The position numbers were made by a program, and so were the translations under genes. Below the pieces are notes generated by a model. It ran no database searches and was not told where the DNA came from. It saw nothing but the letters and a program-made list of their open reading frames with translations. This document shows, in pieces, positions 1 to 9,018 of a DNA stretch of 64,000 nucleotides. Location of the stretch: assembly GCF_002847305.1 (NCBI RefSeq), contig NZ_CP025408.1, forward strand, positions 542,001 through 606,000. Reading direction: 5' to 3'. How positions within the stretch are numbered: position 1 is the first letter of the stretch; each line of letters starts with the position of its first letter. Source of the stretch: Paracoccus tegillarcae. GTDB taxonomy: Bacteria > Pseudomonadota > Alphaproteobacteria > Rhodobacterales > Rhodobacteraceae.

Positions 1-1
1 G

Positions 2-541
2 GAAGTGGTCGCCGGGCTGGGCACGAAAAAGCTGATCCTGACCAATGCCGCCGGTTCAGTGCGTGAAACGATGCAGCCCGGCGCGCTGATGATGCTGTCC
101 GATCACATCAACCTGTCGGGTGCAAACCCGCTGATCGGCGAGGCCACCGATGCCCGCTTTCAGCCGATGACCGACGCCCATGATACCGATCTGCGCGCGG
201 CCCTGCGCAGCGCCGCCATCGCCGAAAATGTCGACCTGAACGAGGGCGTCTACACCTGGTTTTCCGGCCCCAGCTTCGAAACACCGGCCGAGATCCGCAT
301 GACCCAGATCATCGGCGGCGATGCGGTCGGCATGTCAACGGTTCCCGAAATCATCCTCGGCCGCTTCTTCGGCCTGCGCTGCGCGGCGATCTCGGTCATC
401 ACCAATATGGGTGCGGGCATGTCGGACGAGGCCCTCAGCCACGAACATACCAAGGCCATGGCCCCCATCGGCGCGGCCAAGCTGGAACAGGTACTGCGCC
501 GATTCCTTCGCGATGGCGACGCGGCTGTGCCAGTGATCTAG
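2..541 (+). CDS. purine nucleoside phosphorylase, C-terminal part (5' truncated)
   Basis: Cleaves purine (deoxy)nucleosides with phosphate to free base and (deoxy)ribose-1-phosphate in cytosolic nucleoside salvage. The frame is open from the first bases, so the N-terminal third lies outside the window. The remaining 179 codons carry hallmarks of the trimeric PNP family: TNAAGS near the start, GPSFETPAEIR around residue 85 of the fragment, and TNMGAGMS, which helps form the base site. It ends with TAG. The tRNA gene behind it is on the other strand. A methylthioadenosine phosphorylase is the main alternative, but the GPSFETPAE and NMGAGMS blocks fit PNP better. Confidence 0.88.
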   Translation, partial: EVVAGLGTKKLILTNAAGSVRETMQPGALMMLSDHINLSGANPLIGEATDARFQPMTDAHDTDLRAALRSAAIAENVDLNEGVYTWFSGPSFETPAEIRMTQIIGGDAVGMSTVPEIILGRFFGLRCAAISVITNMGAGMSDEALSHEHTKAMAPIGAAKLEQVLRRFLRDGDAAVPVI

Positions 542-604
542 GGCAGCCGTGCCACTCAAGGCAGGCCACAGGCGCAGACCAAGGAACCAATTTTCAGAAA
601 GTAA

Positions 605-691
605 TGGTGCGGTCGAGAGGACTCGAACCTCCACGGGAGTTACCCCACAGCGACCTCAACGCTGCGCGTCTACCAATTCCGCCACGACCGC
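605..691 (-). tRNA. tRNA-Leu (anticodon GAG)
   Basis: Read on the minus strand, the 7-bp acceptor stem GCGGTCG pairs with CGACCGC, followed by A73 and an encoded CCA at 605-607. The anticodon arm is CAGCG-TTGAGGT-CGCTG, giving anticodon GAG (reads CUC/CUU). The long variable arm after it and the T arm with GGTTCGAGTCC are typical of a class II leucine tRNA of about 87 nt. Confidence 0.96.
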
Positions 692-786
692 ATCCGGGCA
701 GTGGGCGGGGTGATAGCCAAAGCTGTGCCGATTGAAAAGGGGTAATCGCATCTGCGGCGATGCCCGCAGCGCCCGGCCGACAGGCC

Positions 787-823
787 GCGGGGCGCAAGGG
801 GGTCGATCCCCCTTGCGCCCCGC
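787..823 (-). terminator. perfect 16-bp hairpin downstream of dapA
   Basis: Left arm 787-802 and right arm 808-823 are exact reverse complements (core GGGGCGCAAGGGGG) with a 5-nt loop TCGAT. It starts 22 nt past the dapA stop. No T-run follows on the minus strand, so it is not a classical intrinsic terminator. It may act as a factor-assisted terminator or as a stabilising 3' end, or be a copy of a REP-like palindrome. Confidence 0.45.
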
Positions 824-845
824 CCGTTGCTTGCAGCGTTCTCTG

Positions 846-1721
846 TCAGATCAGCCCGGCATGCGCCAAGGCGGCGTCGATCTGCTTGCGGGTCTCGGCG
901 CGCAGCGGGGTCAACGGCAGCCGCACGCGATCTTCGCACAATCCCAGCCGCGACATCGCATATTTGACGCCCACCAGCCCCGGCTCGACAAAAATCGCGA
1001 TATGCAAGCGCATCAGGCGGTCCTGAAACTCCAGCGCCTTGGCGAAATCGCCGGCCAGCGTCGCCTGTTGCATCTTCGAGCACAAACCCGGCGCAACATT
1101 GCCGGTGACCGAGATGCACCCAACCCCGCCTTGAGCATTGAACCCATGCGCGGTCGCGTCCTCGCCCGACAATTGGATGAAATCGGGGCCGCAGGTGATG
1201 CGCTGCTGGCTGACACGCTCCAACTTGCCGGTCGCGTCCTTGACGCCGACGATATTGCGCAGCTTTGACAGTTCACCCATTGTTTCGGGCGTCATGTCGA
1301 TGACCGAACGGGGCGGTATATTATAGATGATGATCGGCAGATCGGCGGCGTCATGCAGCGCAGTGAAATGCGCAATCAGCCCCTCTTGCGTCGGCTTGTT
1401 GTAATAGGGCGTGACCACCAGTGCGCCCTGCGCGCCAGCCTCGGCAGCGAATTGCACCAGCCCGGTTGCCTCGCGCGTCGAATTCGAGCCCGCGCCGGCA
1501 ATCACCGGGATACGGCCATCGACCACCTCGACCACGGTCTCGATCACGCGGCGATGTTCGTCATGGCTCAGCGTCGGGCTTTCACCCGTCGTGCCGACCG
1601 GGGCCAGACCGTTGCTGCCCTGTTCGATATGCCATTCGACCAGCTTCTTCAGCGTATCCAGATCCAACTCGCCGTCCGAGGTGAACGGCGTGACGAGGGC
1701 GGGTATCGACCCTTTGAACAT
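846..1721 (-). CDS. dapA: 4-hydroxy-tetrahydrodipicolinate synthase
   Basis: Condenses pyruvate with aspartate semialdehyde, the first committed step of lysine and diaminopimelate synthesis. The 291-residue product has the usual family length. Family marks are [11 protein letters not shown] (substrate loop), YNIPPR (tyrosine of the catalytic triad) and GVKDATG, whose lysine forms the Schiff base. I chose the ATG at 1721 (MFKGS) over the upstream in-frame ATG at 1736 because AGGAG lies 6 nt before it. The gene is divergent from the lytic transglycosylase gene, leaving about 110 bp for both promoters. Confidence 0.95.
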   Translation of the reverse strand: MFKGSIPALVTPFTSDGELDLDTLKKLVEWHIEQGSNGLAPVGTTGESPTLSHDEHRRVIETVVEVVDGRIPVIAGAGSNSTREATGLVQFAAEAGAQGALVVTPYYNKPTQEGLIAHFTALHDAADLPIIIYNIPPRSVIDMTPETMGELSKLRNIVGVKDATGKLERVSQQRITCGPDFIQLSGEDATAHGFNAQGGVGCISVTGNVAPGLCSKMQQATLAGDFAKALEFQDRLMRLHIAIFVEPGLVGVKYAMSRLGLCEDRVRLPLTPLRAETRKQIDAALAHAGLI

Positions 1722-1833
1722 GGCACGCTCCTGCATTTGTGGTTCCAGAACGCGCGGACCCTATATCCGGGCTGCGGAATTGCCAAGGATGTGAGTTGCA
1801 CCCGGCGTGATCGCGCCGCTAAACAGAGGGCGA

Positions 1834-4017
1834 ATGCGGTCTATCGGTCACATATTCCGGGCAGGTGCGCTGGCGCTGATGCTGCCGGCCCTGCCAGCGC
1901 AGGCCGAGGATGCCGGCGCGATGGCGCTGGCCCTGTCAGCAGCCGAGGTCGGCGATTGGATCACCGCGCGCGCCGCGGCGCAGCGTTCGGGCCCGATGGC
2001 CGAGGCGCTGATCGGCTGGCAGGCCCTGCAGGCGGGTCATGGCGAGTTTGGCGACTATCTGGCCTTTCGCCGGAATCACCCCGACTGGCCGGGCGATGCA
2101 CGTCTTATCGCACGCGGCGACGCAAGGCTGCGCGCCGAGATGCCAGCCGATGACATCCGCGACTGGCTGGGCGACCGACTGCCGGACAGCTTGGCGGCGG
2201 AAACCGCACTGCTGGCTACCCTGGACGATGATGCGGCCAAGACCGAGCGCGCGCGTTTCTGGACCGTGACCCCGCTTGAGCCATCTGAAGAAAGCGCGTT
2301 TCTGACCGCCCACGGGCCCGAGCTGAAACCGCTGGCCGCCGACCGCGCATTCGCGATGCTGGATCAGGGCGAATGGCAAACTGCCGAAAGGCGGCTGACC
2401 GATATGCCCGCACCGCAGGCCGCGCTGGCGCGTGCGCGCATCGCCTTGCAGGCCCGCCGCGACGGCGTTGACGATCTGATCAATGCGCTGCCACCGACCG
2501 ACGGCGCTGATCCCGGCTTGACCATGGACCGTTTTCGCTGGCGCGTTGCGGCCAAGCTGCACGATCTGGCCCGCGATCTGATGCTGGACGTGTCGACCAG
2601 CGCCGAGGCGCTGCGCGATCCCGAAGTCTGGGCGCAGATGCGCGTCGATTATGCGCGACTGGCCATGCGCAACGGTGACTGGCCACTGGCTGAGCGTCTG
2701 GCCGCGAACCATTTCCTGCCCGCTGATAATCGCCACTATCCCGATCTGGAATGGTTGGCGGGTTACGCCGCACTTCGGACCGGCGCGGCAGATCGGGCGC
2801 TGGACCATTTCCTGCATCTCGAAACCGTCGTCGGCAGTGCGATCAGCACCGCACGCGCGGCCTATTGGCAGGGGCGCGCGCATGAAAATCTGGGCGATCA
2901 GACGGCAGCAGAGGCAGCCTATCGTCTGGGGGCGGATCATCCGGGCGTCTATTACGGCCAGCTTTCCGTCGAAAAGCTGGGTCTGACGATGCCGGCCGAA
3001 TTTGCCGTTCAGGGCCGCGCCGAGGACAGTTTGCCCGACTGGCGCGGCAGCGGGTTGCGGGACCACGAGTTGTTCAACGCCGGTCTTTGGCTTGTCGCGA
3101 CGGGCCGTGCCGATCAGGCGCAGCAGTTCTTTTTGCAGGCCGCTGATAACGGCGCCGAGCCAGATGACATCGCCCGTATGGCGCGGCTGATGATCGAGGC
3201 GGGCAAACCCTGGCATGCGCTGCGCCTGTCGAAACGCGCGGCCAATCAACAGGCCATCTATCCGGCGGCACATTTCCCGCTGACCGGGCTGGAGGAAACC
3301 GATCTGGGGCTGCCCCCCGAACTGGTTCTGTCCATCGCCCGGCAGGAAAGCGAGTTCAACCATACCGTCGGCAGCCATGCAGGCGCGCTAGGTCTGATGC
3401 AGGTGATGCCCGCCACCGCGGAGGCCATGGCCCGTCAGATCCGCGAACCCTTTGATCGCGCCCGGCTGACACGCGACGCGGCCTATAATGCACGACTTGG
3501 CGCGGCCTATCTGTCAGGCCTGCGGGATCGCTTTGGCACCTCGATCGCGCTGGTCGCCTCGGGATATAATGCGGGGCCGGGCCGGCCTGCGCGCTGGCTT
3601 GGCGATTTTGGCGATCTGCGCAAGGGCGCGGATCATGGCGGTACCGATCCGGTCGACTGGGTCGAGCTGATCCCTTTTGACGAGACGCGGAATTACGTCA
3701 TGCGCGTGACCGAGGCGCAGCCGATCTATCGCGCCCGGATCATGGGAAAGCCCGCGCCAATTGTGCCAAGTTGGGATCTGTCGGGCGGCGGGCTGATGCC
3801 GCCACCGCCGCTGCGGTTGACCCTGGCATTGTCTTCGCGCCCGCCCGGCAGGCCGCTGCGTCTGGCACAGGTTCCCCTGAGCCCCGACCTGCGAGAGGCG
3901 GTAGGCCGGATGCCTTTGCCCAGAAACCTGCCCGCCGGGGATGAGCCTGATCTGAACTGGCCCGAGGGCGTCACAAGCCCGGCTGCTGCGCCTTTTGCCT
4001 CTCGCGCCATAAGGTAA
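1834..4017 (+). CDS. soluble lytic murein transglycosylase
   Basis: Periplasmic enzyme that cuts the peptidoglycan glycan strand with formation of 1,6-anhydromuramic acid. The 727-residue protein starts with a signal peptide ending around ALPAQA. It continues with a long Ala/Leu-rich helical superhelix (about residues 25-480) and a C-terminal SLT domain with SIARQESEFN (catalytic Glu near residue 505), GALGLMQVMPATA and GYNAGPGR. That is the Slt70 layout. The ATG at 1834 follows AGAGGG and starts the signal peptide cleanly; an in-frame GTG at 1807 lies upstream. A proline-rich tail closes the protein. Its last 47 bp overlap the end of the convergent transporter gene. Confidence 0.92.
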   Translation: MRSIGHIFRAGALALMLPALPAQAEDAGAMALALSAAEVGDWITARAAAQRSGPMAEALIGWQALQAGHGEFGDYLAFRRNHPDWPGDARLIARGDARLRAEMPADDIRDWLGDRLPDSLAAETALLATLDDDAAKTERARFWTVTPLEPSEESAFLTAHGPELKPLAADRAFAMLDQGEWQTAERRLTDMPAPQAALARARIALQARRDGVDDLINALPPTDGADPGLTMDRFRWRVAAKLHDLARDLMLDVSTSAEALRDPEVWAQMRVDYARLAMRNGDWPLAERLAANHFLPADNRHYPDLEWLAGYAALRTGAADRALDHFLHLETVVGSAISTARAAYWQGRAHENLGDQTAAEAAYRLGADHPGVYYGQLSVEKLGLTMPAEFAVQGRAEDSLPDWRGSGLRDHELFNAGLWLVATGRADQAQQFFLQAADNGAEPDDIARMARLMIEAGKPWHALRLSKRAANQQAIYPAAHFPLTGLEETDLGLPPELVLSIARQESEFNHTVGSHAGALGLMQVMPATAEAMARQIREPFDRARLTRDAAYNARLGAAYLSGLRDRFGTSIALVASGYNAGPGRPARWLGDFGDLRKGADHGGTDPVDWVELIPFDETRNYVMRVTEAQPIYRARIMGKPAPIVPSWDLSGGGLMPPPPLRLTLALSSRPPGRPLRLAQVPLSPDLREAVGRMPLPRNLPAGDEPDLNWPEGVTSPAAAPFASRAIR

Positions 4018-4927
4018 ACAGCCCGGCACCGACCACAACCGTGGCCCCGATGACGACATTCAGCCTTAGCTCATCGCCAAAAACCAGCACGCCGATCGCG
4101 CTGACCCAAACCAGCTGCGTATAGGCAAAGGGCTGCAGCGCCGATGCCTCGGCCAGTTCATAGGCCCGGATCAGCAGATAATGCCCCGTCGCCGCCAGCA
4201 TGCACAGTAACGCCATCCAGACCCAGTCAATCGGCGCCAGCCATTCCCAATGCCAGATGCCCAATGCGGTGATCGCCACGGCCCCGAAAATGCCGGTCCA
4301 GAAAAAGCTGACAATCGCCGGATCTGCGCGCGAGACATAGCGCGTCAGCAACCCGTAGACCGCGAACATCAGCGCCGCGATCAGGGGCAGCATCGCCTCG
4401 GTCGCAAAGGCGCTGCGACCCGGCTGCAAGACGATCAGGATGCCCACAAAGCCGATGAAGATGGCGGTCCAGCGCCGCCAGCCGACCTTTTCGCCCAGGA
4501 TGGGTCCGGACAATGCGGCGACCAGCAGCGGCGAAATGGTGAAGATCGCATGTGTCTCGACGAGACCCAGGCGCACAAAGGCCTCGATCATGATCACCAC
4601 CTCGCCCACCAGCAACAAGGCGCGGGTGATCTGCAGATAGGGATGACGCGACCGGATCGCCCGGCGCAACCCGCCCGGCTGGCGTGCAACCAGCGCCAGA
4701 ACGAAGAATGCAAAGAACCAATAACGCAGCATCACCACGAATGTCGGGGCATAGCTGCTGCCCAACTGCCGCGACAAGCCGTCCTGCAGCGCAAAGATAA
4801 GGCTGGTGCCGCACATGATCATGATCGCCAAACCAGTGCGGTCGTCGATCGGATTATTGTTCGGCGGCACCGCCGGCGCGCGCGTCGCAGGGGCGTTCAG
4901 CGGGTTCTGAGGCGTTTCCTCGGACAT
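3971..4927 (-). CDS. DMT-superfamily (EamA) transporter
   Basis: A 318-residue inner-membrane protein with a hydrophilic Pro/Asn-rich N-terminus of about 30 residues, followed by roughly ten hydrophobic helices in two EamA repeats. Examples are GLAIMIMCGTSLIFALQ at the start of repeat one and LMFAVYGLLTRYVSR at the start of repeat two. The family exports or imports small metabolites such as amino acids or S-adenosylmethionine; the substrate cannot be read from sequence. The 3' end overlaps the convergent slt-type gene by 47 bp. Confidence 0.85.
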   Translation of the reverse strand: MSEETPQNPLNAPATRAPAVPPNNNPIDDRTGLAIMIMCGTSLIFALQDGLSRQLGSSYAPTFVVMLRYWFFAFFVLALVARQPGGLRRAIRSRHPYLQITRALLLVGEVVIMIEAFVRLGLVETHAIFTISPLLVAALSGPILGEKVGWRRWTAIFIGFVGILIVLQPGRSAFATEAMLPLIAALMFAVYGLLTRYVSRADPAIVSFFWTGIFGAVAITALGIWHWEWLAPIDWVWMALLCMLAATGHYLLIRAYELAEASALQPFAYTQLVWVSAIGVLVFGDELRLNVVIGATVVVGAGLFTLWRERQKAQQPGL

Positions 4928-5008
4928 GAGAATCCTTGCGCAAAGTGCAAGTCCGGGATGCGCCTTTCCCGAAAAGAGGTCAAGGTGGGCAAAACCCGCC
5001 CGCAGACC

Positions 5009-5797
5009 TCAGTCGCGCGCCCGGATCACCTTGGCGAATTGTTCAAAGATCGTGGCATTTGCAGTGACGATCCGACCGGATTCCAGCACGTGATCACCAT
5101 CGCGCAGACCCTCGGCAAAACCGCCGGCCTCGCGCACCATCAGGATCCCGGCGGCGATGTCCCAGGGGCTGATGCCGCGTTCCCAATAGCCGTCAAAGCG
5201 GCCTGCCGCGACATAGGCAAGATCCAGAGAGGCCGCACCCCAACGCCGAACGCCAGCCGTCAGCGGCATCAGCCGCGCCAGATCCTGCAGCGTCGCCGGC
5301 AGCGTGCCCCGGCCGCCGAATGGCACGCCGGTGGCAAAGATCGACTCGATCATCTTGCCGCGGCCCGAAACCCGCAAACGCTGATCGTTCATATAGGCGC
5401 CGTTGCCCTTTTCGGCGGTATACAACTCGTCCTTCGCCGGATCAAAAATGACCGCCGCGACGATTTCACCCTTGTGCTCCAGCGCGATGCTGACGGCCCA
5501 ATGCGGCAGCCCGTGCAGAAAGTTGGTGGTGCCGTCCAGCGGGTCTACGATCCAGCGCCGGGTCGGGTCTTCGCCCGCCTCTTCGCCGGTTTCCTCGCCC
5601 AGCCAGCCATAGTTGGGGCGCGCGCCGCGCAGCTCTTCCTTGATGATCCGCTCGGCCTCGCGGTCGGCCCGTGACACGAAATCGCCCGCGCCCTTGACGC
5701 TGACCTGCAGGTTCTCGACCTCACGAAAATCCTTGACCAGACTCCGACCGGCCTTGCGGGCAGCCTTGATCATCACGTTCATATTGGCAGATGGCAT
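5009..5797 (-). CDS. suhB: inositol monophosphatase family protein (SuhB-like)
   Basis: Mg-dependent phosphatase fold acting on inositol-1-phosphate or related sugar phosphates; SuhB orthologues also take part in rRNA transcription complexes. The 262-residue product has WIVDPLDGTTNFLHG (motif 1, metal binding) and SPWDIAAGILMVREAGG (motif 2). The long open frame runs upstream to 5953, but the ATG at 5797 (MPSANMNVM) has AGGAG 8 nt before it and matches the family N-terminus. The upstream extension would overlap metR. Confidence 0.9.
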   Translation of the reverse strand: MPSANMNVMIKAARKAGRSLVKDFREVENLQVSVKGAGDFVSRADREAERIIKEELRGARPNYGWLGEETGEEAGEDPTRRWIVDPLDGTTNFLHGLPHWAVSIALEHKGEIVAAVIFDPAKDELYTAEKGNGAYMNDQRLRVSGRGKMIESIFATGVPFGGRGTLPATLQDLARLMPLTAGVRRWGAASLDLAYVAAGRFDGYWERGISPWDIAAGILMVREAGGFAEGLRDGDHVLESGRIVTANATIFEQFAKVIRARD

Positions 5798-5858
5798 TCG
5801 CGGACTCCTGACGGGTTGCGCGCCTCTTAGGCCGAAGAGCCAGAAAAGCCAAGCCGCG

Positions 5859-6764
5859 TCACGCGCGCAGCATGCGGATCGGCTCTGTCCGCGACAGGCG
5901 CAGGACATGCGCCATGTAGGGCTGGGCCAGATCATCATCGCGGATCGCCGCATAAAGGCGCCGCAGCAGCCCGCCCTGCCCCAATGGCAGCAGCGCCAGT
6001 TCAGGATTGGCAGCGTGACGGCGCAACACCCAATCGGGCATTACAGCAACCCCGCGCCCGGATGCCACCAGCATCAGCGCGACATCTGTCAGTTCGACCT
6101 TTCGATGGTTGGCCGGTTCGATCCCGGCCGGGGTCAGGAACTGGCTGAATACGTCCAGCCGCGCACGGTCCATCGGATAGGTGATCAGCGTTTCGCGCAG
6201 CAGATCCTCGGGTTCGACATAGCCCTTTTCGACCAGCGGATGCGCGGCGGGCACCACCATCGTCGGCGCGTAGTCAAACAGCGGTGCAAATGTCACACCG
6301 GGCACCTCCTCCGGATCAGACGAGATCACCAGATCGACCTGCTCGCGGGTCAGTGCCGGCAAGGCCTCAAAGGCCAGCCCAACGCGGATATCGACATCAA
6401 CATCCGGCCAGGCGCGGCGAAATTTATCCAGCACCGGCAGCAGCCAGTCGAAACAGGCATGGCATTCCATGGCGATATGCAACCGGCCCACCCGACCCAT
6501 CTCGACGCCCTTGAACTCGGCTTCGGTGGCGGCAACCATCGGCAGCACCTGCTCGGCCAGCCGCAAGAGCCGCATTCCGGCAGCCGACAGCCGCATCGGC
6601 TTGGCGCGGCGGACGAACAGTTCGATCCCGGCCTGATCCTCTAACGCCTTGATCTGATGAGACAGGGCCGATTGCGTGATGTTCAGCAAATCCGCCGCGC
6701 GGGCCAGCCCGCCTTGTTCGTGAACCGCGCGGACAGTCCGCAGATGGCGCAATTCCAGATGCAT
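5859..6764 (-). CDS. metR: LysR-family regulator of methionine synthesis, MetR type
   Basis: Transcription factor that activates methionine and folate one-carbon genes, usually with homocysteine as co-inducer. The 301 residues comprise a winged HTH (about residues 1-60; LLNITQSALSHQIKALE is the recognition part) and a periplasmic-binding-like effector domain. The HIAMECHACFDWLLP and ITYPMDRARLDVF blocks are close to E. coli MetR. It is divergent from metF, and a perfect MetR operator lies 5 bp upstream of its start, consistent with autoregulation as well as control of metF. Confidence 0.9.
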   Translation of the reverse strand: MHLELRHLRTVRAVHEQGGLARAADLLNITQSALSHQIKALEDQAGIELFVRRAKPMRLSAAGMRLLRLAEQVLPMVAATEAEFKGVEMGRVGRLHIAMECHACFDWLLPVLDKFRRAWPDVDVDIRVGLAFEALPALTREQVDLVISSDPEEVPGVTFAPLFDYAPTMVVPAAHPLVEKGYVEPEDLLRETLITYPMDRARLDVFSQFLTPAGIEPANHRKVELTDVALMLVASGRGVAVMPDWVLRRHAANPELALLPLGQGGLLRRLYAAIRDDDLAQPYMAHVLRLSRTEPIRMLRA

Positions 6765-6769
6765 GTTCT

Positions 6770-6782
6770 TGAATCACTTTCA
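6770..6782. promoter_or_regulatory. MetR box
   Basis: TGAATCACTTTCA matches the established MetR operator TGAA-N5-TTCA exactly. It lies between metR and metF, 5 bp from the metR ATG and 74 bp from the metF ATG, as expected for control of both genes. Confidence 0.8.
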
Positions 6783-6800
6783 TGACGATCTTGAGAAACA

Positions 6801-6813
6801 TGAATTTGTCTCA
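6801..6813. promoter_or_regulatory. second, imperfect MetR box
   Basis: TGAATTTGTCTCA fits TGAA-N5-TTCA with one mismatch. It starts 31 bp after the first box, about three helical turns, on the metF side. Paired strong and weak MetR sites of this kind are common before met genes. Confidence 0.5.
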
Positions 6814-6856
6814 CGTCGCGCGACGTGGCACAAGGGCTGCAACAAGGGGAATCACC

Positions 6857-7735
6857 ATGACCGTCAGCACGCCGAAAATCAGCTTTGAATTCTTCCCGCC
6901 CAAAACGCTGGAAGCATCCTTTGCCCTGTGGGAAACCGCACGCGCGCTGGCCCCGATGGAGCCCGATTTCGTCTCGGTCACCTATGGCGCGGGCGGCACC
7001 ACGCGGCAATTGACCCATGAGGCGGTGACGACGATCCAGAAGAATTATGGCCTGAACGTCGCCGCGCATCTGACCTGTGTCGACGCCTCGCGCGAGGAAA
7101 CATTGGCCATCGTGCAATCCTATGCCGATGCCGGTGTACGCGAAATCGTGGCCCTGCGCGGCGATGCGCCCAAGGGTCAGGACGGCTTTAGCCCCCATGC
7201 TGACGGATTTGCCAACTCGATCGAGTTGATCGAGGCGATTGCAGCGCGCGGCGACATGAATATCCGCGTCGGCGCCTATCCCGAACCGCATCCCGACAGC
7301 CCCTCAACCGATGCCGATGTTGACTGGCTCAAGCGCAAGATCGACGCCGGTGCGACCAGCGCGATCACCCAGTTCTTCTTTGAGGCGGACACATTTTTCC
7401 GCTTTCGCGACAAATGCGTGGCCGCAGGTATCGACGCCCCGATCATTCCGGGCATCCTGCCGGTCCAAAGCTGGGCGGGCACCAAGCGCTTTGCCAAGAT
7501 GTGCGGCACGACGGTCCCGCAATGGGCGGACGAGGCCTTTACCGCCGCCGCCCGCGATGGCGAAGGCCGCGAAGAGTTGCTGGCAACCGCGATCTGCACC
7601 GAGTTGTGCGATGATCTGATCCGCGGCGGCGTGGACCGGCTGCATTTCTACACGCTGAACCGCCCGGGCCTGACCCGCGATGTCTGCGCCGCCCTGGGCG
7701 TTCAGCCGACGCGCGAACTCAGGGCCGTGGCCTGA
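6857..7735 (+). CDS. metF: methylenetetrahydrofolate reductase
   Basis: FAD enzyme that reduces 5,10-methylene-THF to 5-methyl-THF, the methyl donor for methionine synthase. The 292-residue protein has the family's ISFEFFPPKT start (with the catalytic Glu), VSVTYGAGGTTR, AHLTCVDAS and IVALRGDAP blocks. The ATG at 6857 follows AAGGGG; the open frame extends to 6782 but would then cover the operator region. It pairs with metR across the intergenic MetR boxes. Confidence 0.95.
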   Translation: MTVSTPKISFEFFPPKTLEASFALWETARALAPMEPDFVSVTYGAGGTTRQLTHEAVTTIQKNYGLNVAAHLTCVDASREETLAIVQSYADAGVREIVALRGDAPKGQDGFSPHADGFANSIELIEAIAARGDMNIRVGAYPEPHPDSPSTDADVDWLKRKIDAGATSAITQFFFEADTFFRFRDKCVAAGIDAPIIPGILPVQSWAGTKRFAKMCGTTVPQWADEAFTAAARDGEGREELLATAICTELCDDLIRGGVDRLHFYTLNRPGLTRDVCAALGVQPTRELRAVA

Positions 7736-7756
7736 GCCAGCGCAGCCGACCGGGTG

Positions 7757-8935
7757 TCAGGGCTGCCGTTCGCCCGCAAGCGGCGGCAACAGATCACCCG
7801 CAACCAGCCGCGAAAGCATCGGTCGCACAACGGGCCAGGTGGCCATCGGCGCCATCAGATGATCGCGCAGCCAGGGCAGCGCATGCGAGTTTGATTGATA
7901 CATCGGTGTCAGCAGCGCGCTGAACGCCTGATAGGATCTGATATGCCAGCGGCGCATGCGCGCGTAGTCGGGCAAAGCATCGATCAGCGGTTGACGCAGC
8001 GCGATGACCAGCGCAAGCGCATCCAGCAAGGCCATGTTCGCGCCCTGCCCCAGTTACGGGCTGGCGCGATGTGCGGCGTCACCAATATGCACCATGGACT
8101 GGGAATAGGGCCGCGATAGCGACCCATGGGTATAGCGTACCGTGATCAACTGATCGTTGCGGGTGATGCCGCGCAGGAAGGGCGAGATTTCGGGCCAGAT
8201 CGATACGGCCTCTGCCTTCCAGTCTTCGATGGAACTGCCAGCCCACCCGGCCATCCGATCAACGGCCATTGACCAGAAAATCGTCGCGATGGGCTGAGGA
8301 TCATCGGGAAGGCTGCCCACGGGAAGCACGCCGACCATGCGATCCGCACGCCGATAGCGTTGGCGCAACTGGTCGCGCGGCAGGGCGGCGTCATCAGGCT
8401 AGGGCACGGTTCCCCAAATCGCGCCATAGGACAGGGGTCGTGTCTGAATGGGTGACAGATGCGAACCGGCGCCGGCGGCATCGACGACCAGATCGAAAGG
8501 GCCAAACGCACGGCCATCCGCCAGCCGGATCAACCGGCGGTCGCGATCCAGCGGCGCTGCCGTGACACGGGCCGATGTGACGGTCGGAATGCCCACCGCC
8601 GTAACCCGACGCCAAAGCAGGTCGAACAGACCCGCCCGTTGAAACGCACGGCCGGGCGCGCCAGTTGGATAGGGCACATCCAGCACCGTCCGATCACCCT
8701 TGGCCGTGTCGCCATACATTCTGAGTATAGGGCAGGAAAGCGCCCGCGCCTCCTCTCCCGCACCGATCAGGTCAAGCACGGCAAGGCCTACGGGCTGGAT
8801 CACCAGCCCAGACCCGACAGGGCCGGGTCTATCGAACTGCTCGAAAAGGGTGACGTCATGGCTCTCGGCATGGGCCAGCAAAGCGGCAGAGAGGCCGCCG
8901 ATACCGGCCCCGGTTATGGCGATTCGCAGTTTCAT
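7757..8935 (-). pseudogene. FAD-dependent monooxygenase (UbiH/salicylate-hydroxylase type) broken by two in-frame stops
   Basis: One continuous reading frame of 393 codons runs from the ATG at 8935 (MKLRIAITGAGIGGLSAA, with the GxGxxG FAD fold) to 7757. It is interrupted by TAG at 8399-8401 and TAA at 8054-8056; no frameshift is needed. Before the first stop lie DLVVDAAGAG and WGTVP. After the second stop the frame resumes with LGQGANMALLDALAL, which in intact relatives follows GDAAH..SPQ, so the TAA probably replaces a Gln codon (CAA). The TAG sits where TGG or CAG would be expected. Intact, it would hydroxylate an aromatic substrate with NAD(P)H and O2. Two nonsense mutations or two sequencing errors would both explain it. 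Confidence 0.85.
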
Positions 8936-9018
8936 CACGCGGGTTTGTAGGTCGGGGCTGCCAAAGACAACGCGCGATCTGCCAGCCGGCGGGTGGTCGC
9001 GGTAGCGTGGCGATGGAC

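Noticed and set aside
1936..3378. 480-codon open frame on the minus strand
   Set aside because: Shadow of the lytic transglycosylase gene; no motif and composition of a shadow frame.
4250..5674. 474-codon open frame on the plus strand
   Set aside because: Covers the transporter and suhB genes in antisense; no family resemblance.
6783..6856. SAM or SAH riboswitch before metF
   Set aside because: The leader of about 75 nt shows no riboswitch core, and MetR boxes explain the regulation.
7757..8935. Stop-codon recoding (TAG/TAA read as Gln) in the monooxygenase gene
   Set aside because: Other genes in the window end normally with TAG and TAA, and no suppressor tRNA or signal is seen; a pseudogene or sequencing error is simpler.
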